From: DASUPK01 sp963743575
GTDB taxonomy: Bacteria > Actinomycetota > Thermoleophilia > Solirubrobacterales > 70-9
Direction of reading: 5' to 3'
Assembly: GCA_963743575.1 (NCBI GenBank)
Contig: CAVUQC010000004.1
Location: forward strand, 496,001 to 560,000
DNA: 64,000 nucleotides
Part shown: positions 57,851 through 64,000 of the stretch, in pieces
How positions within the stretch are numbered: the stretch's first letter is position 1
How the letters are laid out: every line of letters starts with the position of its first letter
Program-made: the position numbers and the translations under genes
The notes under the pieces: model-generated
Databases searched by the model: none
The model's input: the letters and a program-made list of their open reading frames with translations, nothing else
What the model was told of the DNA's origin: nothing

Positions 57851-58903
57851 CCCCCAGAGGTAGGGACGGCCGATCAGGACGGCGTCGGCGCCGAGGGCGA
57901 GCGCCTTGAACGCGTCGGCCCCAGATCGGATGCCGCTGTCGAGCATGATCGCCATCTCCTCGCCGGTGGCGTCGACGATCGGGGGCAGCGCGTCGAGCGA
58001 GGCGATCGCGCCGTCGATCTGGCGCCCGCCGTGGTTGGAGACGACGATTCCGTCGATGCCGCGTTCGCGCGCCTCACGCGCATCCTCCGGGTGGAGGATG
58101 CCCTTCAGCACGATCGGCAGCGTGGTCTCACCGCGCAGCCATTCGAGCCGCTCCCAGGTCAGGTTCGGGTTCGCGAAGACGCCGAGGAAGTGCCCCACGG
58201 CGGCGCCGATGTCCTCCTCCGGAGTCTTCTCGAGCCCCGCCTGGAAGACGGGGTCCGAGAGGTATTGGGCGATCCCCACGCCCTCCAGGAAGGGGAGGTA
58301 TGCCTGCTGCAGGTCGCGGGGCTTCCAGCCAGGCACATAGTTGTCGACGGTGAGGACGAGCGCCGAATATCCGGCGGCCTCGGCGCGGCGAACCAGGCTC
58401 GCCGCGATCTCGTCGTCGTTGGGCCAGTAGAGCTGGAACCAGCGAGGTCCGTCGCCGTTCGCCTCGGCGATCTCCTCCATCGCGGTGGCGGAGGCCGTAC
58501 TGGTGACCAGCGGCAGCCCGAGTGCCGACGCCGCTCGGGCGGAGGCGAGCTCGCCCTCCTCGTGCAGGAGGGTCTGCACCCCGATCGGAGCGAGCAGGAC
58601 GGGCGCCGGCATCTGGGTGCCGAGCAGCTCCAGCGAGAGATCCCGTACTGAGAGGTCCTGGCGCAGCACCCGCGGAACGATGCGCCAGCGCCTGAACGCC
58701 TCCAGGTTGGCCCGCATCGTGTCCTCGGAGCCCGCGCCGCCGAAGATGTACGCGATCGCCCGCTCGTCCAGCGACTCCCGCGTCTTGGCCTCGAGCTCGG
58801 CCCAGGCCATCGGGAGGTTCGGCTGCTCTCCGGCGAGCATCCCCTTCGCGTAGATCTCGCGGTAGTAGTCGCCGAAGAGGGCGGCGGGGGGTTCGGAGCT
58901 CAT
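57719..58903 (-). CDS. FMN-dependent alpha-hydroxy-acid oxidase (lactate monooxygenase-like)
   Basis: A 394-residue TIM-barrel flavoenzyme: PVLLAPIGVQTLLHEEGELASARAASALGLPLVTST, WFQLYWPNDDEIAASLVRRAEAAGYSALVLTVD, IVLKGILHPEDAREA (catalytic Lys) and GIVVSNHGGRQIDGAIASLDALP (catalytic His) are the family signature. The long N-terminus and loop 4 resemble lactate 2-monooxygenase, but oxidase or quinone-dependent forms are possible. ATGA overlap with the CoA-transferase gene upstream suggests a two-gene operon for short hydroxy-acid use. Confidence 0.9.
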   Translation of the reverse strand: MSSEPPAALFGDYYREIYAKGMLAGEQPNLPMAWAELEAKTRESLDERAIAYIFGGAGSEDTMRANLEAFRRWRIVPRVLRQDLSVRDLSLELLGTQMPAPVLLAPIGVQTLLHEEGELASARAASALGLPLVTSTASATAMEEIAEANGDGPRWFQLYWPNDDEIAASLVRRAEAAGYSALVLTVDNYVPGWKPRDLQQAYLPFLEGVGIAQYLSDPVFQAGLEKTPEEDIGAAVGHFLGVFANPNLTWERLEWLRGETTLPIVLKGILHPEDAREARERGIDGIVVSNHGGRQIDGAIASLDALPPIVDATGEEMAIMLDSGIRSGADAFKALALGADAVLIGRPYLWGLALDGQNGVEVVLRSILAELDLTMALCGATGLSEIDSALLRAI

Positions 58904-60213
58904 TCGAAGGGGGCGTGTCCGTGAGAGGCGCGCTCGGCGGCGGCGAGCAGCTCATCTCGATAGTCGGGATGGGCGATCGCGGCCAGAGCCTCGCCGCGCT
59001 GATGGACGGTCTTGCCCTGCAGCTCGGCGGCGCCGTACTCGGTGACGATCACGTCCACCTGATGGCGGGGGGTCGTGATCACGGCGCCCGCGTCGAACCA
59101 GGGCACGATTCTCGAACAGCGAGTGTCCTCATGGGTGTAGGTCGAGGACAGGCAGAGCAGGGAGGTCGCCTCGAGGGAGAGGGCGGGACCCGAGACGAAG
59201 TCCTCGTGTCCGCCGATCCCCGAGAACTGATTGGCGTTGATCGTGTCGGCGATCACCTGACCCTGGATGTCCACCGCGAGTGCGCCGTTGATCGTGACCA
59301 TCTTCCGGTTGCGGGCGATCACGTGGGGAGAGTTCACGATCGAGACGGGGAGGAAGGCGACGTCGGCGTTCCCCTCGAGCCACCCGTAGAGCTCCTTGGT
59401 GCCGCCGGCGAAGGTCGCGACCGAGACGCCGTCGTACTGGCCCTTCCGGTTGGTGATCTTCCCGGCCTCGTGGAGCTGCATCAGGCCGGTCGTGAACATC
59501 TCGGAGTGGGCGCCGTAGTCGCCCCCGTCTCCCTCCGCGAGCAGCCCGGCGATCGTCGAGGGAATCGCGCCGATGCCGGTCTGGATGGTGGCTCCGTCGG
59601 GGATGTAGTTGCGCGCGTTCTCCGCGATCGCGCGCTCAGCATCCCCGGGCGGCGGGTCCTCGATGGGGAGCGGTGCCCTGTCGCTCTCGACCAGGGCATC
59701 GATCTGGTCGACGTGGAGGGCGTGCCTGTAGTCGGGCTCATAACCCGGCGTCCGCGGGAAGTGCTCGGAGACCTCGGCGATCAGGAGCCGACCGGGATCG
59801 CCGGCGATCCGCTGCATCTCGTCGTAGGTGCTGCCGGCGTGCAGCGAGAGGCTGCACCAGCCATCGGCGTCGGGCGGAGCGGCAGCGGTCGCGAACACGC
59901 GAGGGGCCTGGTCCTCGAGAATCGGCTCGAAGCGGCGGAAGTCGGCCGGGGCGAAGCTGATGTTCGCTCCGGAGTCGCGCAGCACCCGCTCGATCGGGCC
60001 GTAGAACCCCGACAGGTAGTGGACGTTCGGATGCTGGAAGAGCGGCGTGAAGACGAAGAGCAGCGCCGTGCCGATCCGGAGCTCCTCCCAGTCGTCCCGC
60101 TCGCCCATGGCCTCCACCAGCGCGGCAGGCTGGCCGGGCCCGAGGGGCATCGCGAAGGTGTCCGTCGGCTCGAACAGACCGGCGGCCTCTTCCGCGCTCA
60201 TCGTCCGCGCCAT
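58900..60213 (-). CDS. Acetyl-CoA hydrolase/transferase-family CoA-transferase
   Basis: A 437-residue class-I-like CoA-transferase (4-hydroxybutyrate or acetyl-CoA transferase type): ATIQTGIGAIPSTIAGLLAEGDGGDYGAHSEMFTTGLMQLHEAG contains the catalytic glutamate (HSEMF), with INGALAVDIQGQVIADTINANQFSGIGGHEDFVSGPALS and IVTEYGAAELQGKTVHQRGEALAAIAHPDYRDEL. It moves CoA between short carboxylates. Its TGA overlaps the ATG of the hydroxy-acid oxidase gene (ATGA at 58900-58903). The start of the third sulfatase gene lies downstream. Confidence 0.92.
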   Translation of the reverse strand: MARTMSAEEAAGLFEPTDTFAMPLGPGQPAALVEAMGERDDWEELRIGTALLFVFTPLFQHPNVHYLSGFYGPIERVLRDSGANISFAPADFRRFEPILEDQAPRVFATAAAPPDADGWCSLSLHAGSTYDEMQRIAGDPGRLLIAEVSEHFPRTPGYEPDYRHALHVDQIDALVESDRAPLPIEDPPPGDAERAIAENARNYIPDGATIQTGIGAIPSTIAGLLAEGDGGDYGAHSEMFTTGLMQLHEAGKITNRKGQYDGVSVATFAGGTKELYGWLEGNADVAFLPVSIVNSPHVIARNRKMVTINGALAVDIQGQVIADTINANQFSGIGGHEDFVSGPALSLEATSLLCLSSTYTHEDTRCSRIVPWFDAGAVITTPRHQVDVIVTEYGAAELQGKTVHQRGEALAAIAHPDYRDELLAAAERASHGHAPFE

Positions 60214-60223
60214 GGCGCGGACT

Positions 60224-61861
60224 CTATGGCGTGGTGGGCTTCTTCTTCAGCTTCTTGGGCTTCGCCAGCGGCTTCGGTGGCTTGCCGATCTGCTTCGAGC
60301 ACGGGGCGCCGCTGCAGTGAACGAGCTTCGCGAGCCTCTTGAGGAGAAACTTCTTGACCGGCGCGTAGCGCCCGTTCTTCCAGACCGAGTTGAGCATCAG
60401 CGGGTCGCTGGAGATGTCGTAGAGCTCGCGGCCGCCGTCGGAGTACTTGGTGAGCAGGTAGCGGCCGGTGCGAATCGCGCGGTACCGGGGGGCGACGATC
60501 GCTCGGGAGAGCTGAGCCGTGTGGTCCAGATCGGTGTTCTTGACGTAGGTGCCGATCTTGACCGGGTGGTGTCCGCTCGCCGCGGCCGCAGTGCCGGTCC
60601 CGGGCTCGAAGGTTGTCCCGGGCGGCCCCGTCTCGAACAGGATCGGCCGCGTCGACTTCTGCGCCGGGTTCTGCGCGAGAGGGAGCATCGACTGGCCGTC
60701 CTGGGGAAGGCCCGGCTTCGCGCCCGCCATCTGCAGGATTGTCGAGGTGATGTCCCCGTTCCAGACGAGGCTTCTCGGCTGTGAGCCGGCCGGGATGCCA
60801 GGCCCTCGGATCAGCAGCGGCACCTGGGTGGAGGGGTCGTAGGGGACGAACTTGCCCTGGTGCAGGCGGTGTTGGCCCTGCATGAAGCCCTGGTCGGAGG
60901 TGAAGATCAGATAGGTGTTGCCGAGGGCGCCGTGCGACTGCAGGTCATTGACGATCCTCTCGACTGCGTCATCGACCGAGAGCAGCGTCTCCAGGCGATG
61001 CTGGTAGCGCGTCTGGATCTTCGCGATCAGGCCCGGGCCGAAGCGCTTGATCCGCCTGATCCAGGCGGGCTTGTCCTTGACGTTCTTCTCGTTGAAGCTC
61101 TTGTCGACCGGGAGCGGGGCGGTGGCGAAGGCGTTGGCGTACTTCGGAGCCGGCGTGGCGGGATCGTGGGGCGCGAAGAACTGGACCTGCATGTAGAGGG
61201 GGTTGTTCGGGAAGTTCGCCAGGTGGTTGTTGATCCGGTCAACCGCCAGGTCGGAGTAGACGTCAGTGGAGTAGTCGTCCGGGCTGTAGGTCTTGTCCGT
61301 GCCGTTCTGGTCGAGGGTGAATCCGGTGTACGAGGACGGCGGGCCGATGAATCCGTAGAACTCGCCCCTGGAGCCGGCGCCCGTGCCTCCGGCGAACGGT
61401 CCCCAGCCGGGGGGCACGTAGGTGGGACCGCCGACGTTCGGGTCAGCGAATCCGTTCGGCATCTTGCCGATGTGAATCGTGCGGTAGCCGTCGGCCTGCA
61501 GCCAGACCGGCAGGTCGTTCTTGTCGTTGAACGAGCCATAGCCGCCCTGCGGCGGGGTGTTCCCGAGGACTCCGGTGTTGTGCGCGTAGTCGCCGGTCTG
61601 CACCGTCACCCGCGAGGGGCAGCAGAGCGGGTCCGAGGCGTAAGCGTGGAGGAAGCTGGCGCCCGCGTTGCCGATCAGGGACTCGGTCTTCGGCATCACG
61701 GACAGGTCCCGGACGGTCTGATCGTCCGTGGTGAACATGATCACGTTGGGCTTGCTGCTGGCCGCGCGCGAGGTCTCGCCGCGCGCGAGCAGCACGAGCA
61801 GGCAGAGGCACGCCGTGCCCGCCACCAGCAATCCGGCCCTGACCGCCCGGGTTGGCATCAA
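60224..61861 (-). CDS. Secreted arylsulfatase-like protein (sulfatase 3)
   Basis: A 545-residue sulfatase with signal sequence (GLLVAGTACLCLLVLLARGETSRAAS), metal site VIMFTTDDQTVRD and signature DPLCCPSRVTVQTG (formylglycine cysteine near residue 80); LIFTSDQGFMQGQHR carries late ligands with Gln replacing the usual Asn, a change of possible catalytic importance. The C-terminal tail is Lys/Pro-rich (KPPKPLAKPKKLKKKPTTP), like sulfatase 2. It is 10 bp from the CoA-transferase start and may start that transcript. The ATG at residue 2 is an alternative. Confidence 0.9.
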   Translation of the reverse strand: MMPTRAVRAGLLVAGTACLCLLVLLARGETSRAASSKPNVIMFTTDDQTVRDLSVMPKTESLIGNAGASFLHAYASDPLCCPSRVTVQTGDYAHNTGVLGNTPPQGGYGSFNDKNDLPVWLQADGYRTIHIGKMPNGFADPNVGGPTYVPPGWGPFAGGTGAGSRGEFYGFIGPPSSYTGFTLDQNGTDKTYSPDDYSTDVYSDLAVDRINNHLANFPNNPLYMQVQFFAPHDPATPAPKYANAFATAPLPVDKSFNEKNVKDKPAWIRRIKRFGPGLIAKIQTRYQHRLETLLSVDDAVERIVNDLQSHGALGNTYLIFTSDQGFMQGQHRLHQGKFVPYDPSTQVPLLIRGPGIPAGSQPRSLVWNGDITSTILQMAGAKPGLPQDGQSMLPLAQNPAQKSTRPILFETGPPGTTFEPGTGTAAAASGHHPVKIGTYVKNTDLDHTAQLSRAIVAPRYRAIRTGRYLLTKYSDGGRELYDISSDPLMLNSVWKNGRYAPVKKFLLKRLAKLVHCSGAPCSKQIGKPPKPLAKPKKLKKKPTTP

Positions 61862-61924
61862 ACGAACATAACGAGGGCGGGCGTCCGAAGTTGCGGCTCC
61901 AGGGAATAGGCTCCCGTTTGGGAG

Positions 61925-63685
61925 ATGGGATTCTTCGAACCCTCACCGCCGCCGTTCGAGTTGGATGAGTGGAAGGCGAAGCCGCACCTGACGCGGCTCA
62001 AGCCGCTGGTGCAGGACTGGGGGGTGAACGGGTTCGGCTCGCCGACCTTCGTCTACTTCATCTACATCCTCAAGCTGATCCTCTTCAGCGTCGGCGCCCT
62101 CTTCGTCATCTCGCTGACGCCGGGCCTCGGAACGCTCGGCAATCTCTCGGACTGGTGGACCGAGCCGATCGTCTTCCAGAAGCTCGCGGTCTGGTTGTTG
62201 CTCTGGGAGATCCTCGGCCTGGGCGCCGGCTCGATGCCGCTCAGCTTCCGCTTCATGCCGCCGATCGGCGGGGTGCTCTACTGGCTGCGGCCCGGCACCA
62301 TCCGGCTGCCGCCCTGGCCCGACAGAGTGCCCTTCACCAAGGGGTCCACTCGCACGCTCCTCGACGTCGGCCTCTACGGTGGAGTGCTCGCCGCGTGCGT
62401 CTTCCTGCTCGCCGCCACCGGAGTCGATTCAGCCGCGGGCTCGGCGGGCAAGCTGCCGCCGGCTGGCCTCGCGGTGCTCTTCGCCTTCCTCGGCCTCCTC
62501 GGGCTGCGCGACAAGGTCTCGTTTCTGGGAGCGCGCCCGGAGATCTACGTGACGGTCCTGGCAGTCGGGCTCTTTCCCGTTGACCAGTGGATCGTCGCCT
62601 GGCAGTTCGTCTTCCTCTTCATCTGGTGGGGCGCGGCGTCCTCGAAGCTCAACCACCACTTCCCGTTCGTCGTCTCGACGATGATGAGCAACGCGCCCCT
62701 GATCGGGTCTAAGGCGCTGAAGCGGAGGCTGTGGCGCGACTACCCGGAGGACATGAGGCCGTCCAAGCTCGCCGCGACGATCGCCCACCTCGGGACCGTC
62801 CAGGAGTTCGGCTGGCCGCTCCTTCTGATCACCGTGGACAACAACACGGTGAGAACCATCGCGATCATCGGAATGATCCTGTTCCACCTGAACATCACCT
62901 CGATGTTCCCGCTGGCCGTCCCACTCGAATGGAACCTGTTCATGATCTTCGGGCTGCTCTTCCTCTTCGGTCAAAACGGCGATGTGCCGCTCTCGACCCT
63001 CGACGACCCGCTGCTGATCGCCTTCCTGGCGATCCCCTGCCTAGCGTTGCCGATCCTCGGCGGTCTCTTCCCCGAGAAGATCTCCTTCCTGCCGTCGATG
63101 CGCTACTACGCCGGTAACTGGGCGACGACCCAGTGGCTCTTCCGCAAGGGGAGCGGGGCGGAGGAGAGGCTCGACACGCAGATCAAGAAGCCGGCCCAGA
63201 TCATCGTCAAGCAGGTGGGGGACATCTATGACCCCGAGACAGCGGAGTTCCTGCTCAACAAGGGGCTCTCCTTCCGTGCGATGCACTCCCACGGCCGCGC
63301 GCTCAACGGCCTGCTGCCACACGCTGTCGACGACGTCGAGGACTACGACGTTCGCGAGGGCGAGTTGATCTCCAACATCGTCAACGGCTGGAACTTCGGC
63401 GACGCGCACTTCCATGGACGCCAGCTTCTTGAGGCGGTCCAGGAGCGCTGTTCCTTCGGAGCCGGCGACGTGCGGGTGCTCGCGCTGGAATCCGAGCCGA
63501 CCGGCTGGGGCCGCGGCCGTCAGCGCTTCCAGGTCTGGGATCCGGTGGACGGGCTGATCGCGGAGGGCTCGGTGGCGGTCAAGGACATGGTCTCGCGCCA
63601 GCCCTGGCTCGACGAGCGCTACGACGTTCCGGTCGAAGTCGATCGCGGCGCCGTCGCCGGCGAAGCGCCGGTCCCGGTCGGTTGA
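61925..63685 (+). CDS. DUF3556-family membrane protein
   Basis: A 586-residue protein with eight or more hydrophobic segments in residues 45-400 (FVYFIYILKLILFSVGALFVISLTPG; LAVWLLLWEILGLGAG; VGLYGGVLAACVFLLAATG; WQFVFLFIWWGAASSKLNHHFPFVVSTMMSN; LFMIFGLLFLFGQNG) and a soluble C-terminal 200 residues with AMHSHGRALNGLLPHAVDD and NGWNFGDAHFHG. The family is known from mycobacteria, function unknown. Histidines near the end hint at a metal site. The next gene starts inside its stop (TTGA). Confidence 0.85.
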   Translation: MGFFEPSPPPFELDEWKAKPHLTRLKPLVQDWGVNGFGSPTFVYFIYILKLILFSVGALFVISLTPGLGTLGNLSDWWTEPIVFQKLAVWLLLWEILGLGAGSMPLSFRFMPPIGGVLYWLRPGTIRLPPWPDRVPFTKGSTRTLLDVGLYGGVLAACVFLLAATGVDSAAGSAGKLPPAGLAVLFAFLGLLGLRDKVSFLGARPEIYVTVLAVGLFPVDQWIVAWQFVFLFIWWGAASSKLNHHFPFVVSTMMSNAPLIGSKALKRRLWRDYPEDMRPSKLAATIAHLGTVQEFGWPLLLITVDNNTVRTIAIIGMILFHLNITSMFPLAVPLEWNLFMIFGLLFLFGQNGDVPLSTLDDPLLIAFLAIPCLALPILGGLFPEKISFLPSMRYYAGNWATTQWLFRKGSGAEERLDTQIKKPAQIIVKQVGDIYDPETAEFLLNKGLSFRAMHSHGRALNGLLPHAVDDVEDYDVREGELISNIVNGWNFGDAHFHGRQLLEAVQERCSFGAGDVRVLALESEPTGWGRGRQRFQVWDPVDGLIAEGSVAVKDMVSRQPWLDERYDVPVEVDRGAVAGEAPVPVG

Positions 63686-64000
63686 GCGACGCGATCGTCG
63701 TCGGCTCCGGGCCGAACGGGCTGGCCTGCGCGGTCGAGCTCGCCCGGAACGGGGTGAAGGTGACGGTGGTCGAGGCCGAGGAGCGGATCGGCGGCGGCAC
63801 GAGGACCAGCGAGCTCACCGTCCCGGGACTGCCCCACGACGACTGCTCGGCGATTCACCCGATGGCGGCGGGGTCGCCGTTCCTGCGTTCCCTGGACCTG
63901 GCGAAGCACGGCCTCGAGTGGGTCCATCCAGAGGTTGACCTGGCCCACCCGCTGGACGACGGCACCGCCGGGGTGATGGTCCGCTCGATCGAGGAGACGG
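63682..64000 (+). CDS. Phytoene-dehydrogenase-like FAD oxidoreductase, 5' part
   Basis: The frame starts at TTG 63682, overlapping the TGA of the DUF3556 gene by 4 bp, and runs out of the window after 106 residues. The N-terminus reads SDAIVVGSGPNGLACAVELA, the FAD-binding G-x-G-x-x-G, then VKVTVVEAEERIGGGTRTSE and LTVPGLPHDDCSAIHPMAAG, as in the CrtI/phytoene desaturase-type NAD(P)/FAD oxidoreductases. ATG is not available near the front, so TTG is the best start. Product probably modifies a lipid or isoprenoid with DUF3556. Confidence 0.85.
   Translation, partial: MSDAIVVGSGPNGLACAVELARNGVKVTVVEAEERIGGGTRTSELTVPGLPHDDCSAIHPMAAGSPFLRSLDLAKHGLEWVHPEVDLAHPLDDGTAGVMVRSIEET

Noticed and set aside
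1..64000. CRISPR arrays, insertion sequences with transposase, rRNA genes
   Set aside because: No regularly spaced repeats, no transposase-like product and no rRNA sequence were found on either strand.

Overview
The window is high-GC, densely coded DNA with many GTG starts and stop/start overlaps. Three things point to an actinomycete outside the classical Streptomyces/Mycobacterium groups, most likely a Thermoleophilia (Solirubrobacterales-like) chromosome: a fused FO synthase with a cofE-cofC-cofD-npdG cluster for coenzyme F420, a DUF3556 membrane protein, and mycothiol-type formaldehyde genes. This placement is inferred from gene content only. No rRNA, CRISPR array, intact integrase or transposase is visible.

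Layout. 1-9.9 kb: cupin fragment, amidase, two secreted RTX-like repeat proteins, crotonyl-CoA carboxylase/reductase with a coupled small protein, a DUF2130-like coiled-coil protein, a lipoprotein, a YgfZ protein, and mntR-mntH behind a perfect 20-bp palindrome. 9.9-19.3 kb: a GGDEF-EAL-GAF protein, a thiamine-precursor-type binding lipoprotein, a MIP channel, FO synthase and an alcohol dehydrogenase; two copies of a 100-bp intergenic element lie at 9.8 and 19.2 kb. 19.3-22.5 kb: F420 cluster on the minus strand. 22.5-34.2 kb: acyl-CoA metabolism (SDR, FlK-like thioesterase, HMG-CoA lyase, 3-hydroxyacyl-CoA dehydrogenase, carboxyltransferase, desaturase, acetoacetyl-CoA synthetase), plus a sulfatase and an M28 peptidase. 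34.3-39.6 kb: five tRNA genes with an AbiEi/DUF559-type protein, a SRAP protein, a receiver protein and a second sulfatase.

39.58-45.87 kb is the most unusual part. It starts at the 3' end of tRNA-Pro(GGG) and ends at an exact 46-bp copy of that end, so it looks like a 6.29-kb integrated island. It holds DUF488, DoxX, a GreA-like gene, two copies of a small stress-type protein and a NarL-type kinase/regulator pair. Five 20-bp palindromes (consensus GATGGGSCKTTCGYCCCATT) sit at its promoters and resemble the DosR/DevR dormancy box. At least six of its genes carry frameshifts, internal stops or deletions, whereas genes on both sides are intact.

45.9-64 kb: a formaldehyde/thiol-adduct cluster (GFA, class III-like ADH, MBL hydrolase), an F420-type PPOX protein, an ABC exporter, a NarL regulator facing a DevS-like GAF-GAF kinase, DUF779, a CHASE-like diguanylate cyclase, GH25 lysozyme, MEDS-ATPase, FMN lactate-oxidase-type enzyme with a CoA-transferase, a third sulfatase, DUF3556 and the start of a phytoene-dehydrogenase-like gene. 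Main themes are F420 redox chemistry, acyl-CoA and short-chain acid metabolism, c-di-GMP and two-component signalling, and a decaying island that carries a possible dormancy regulon.
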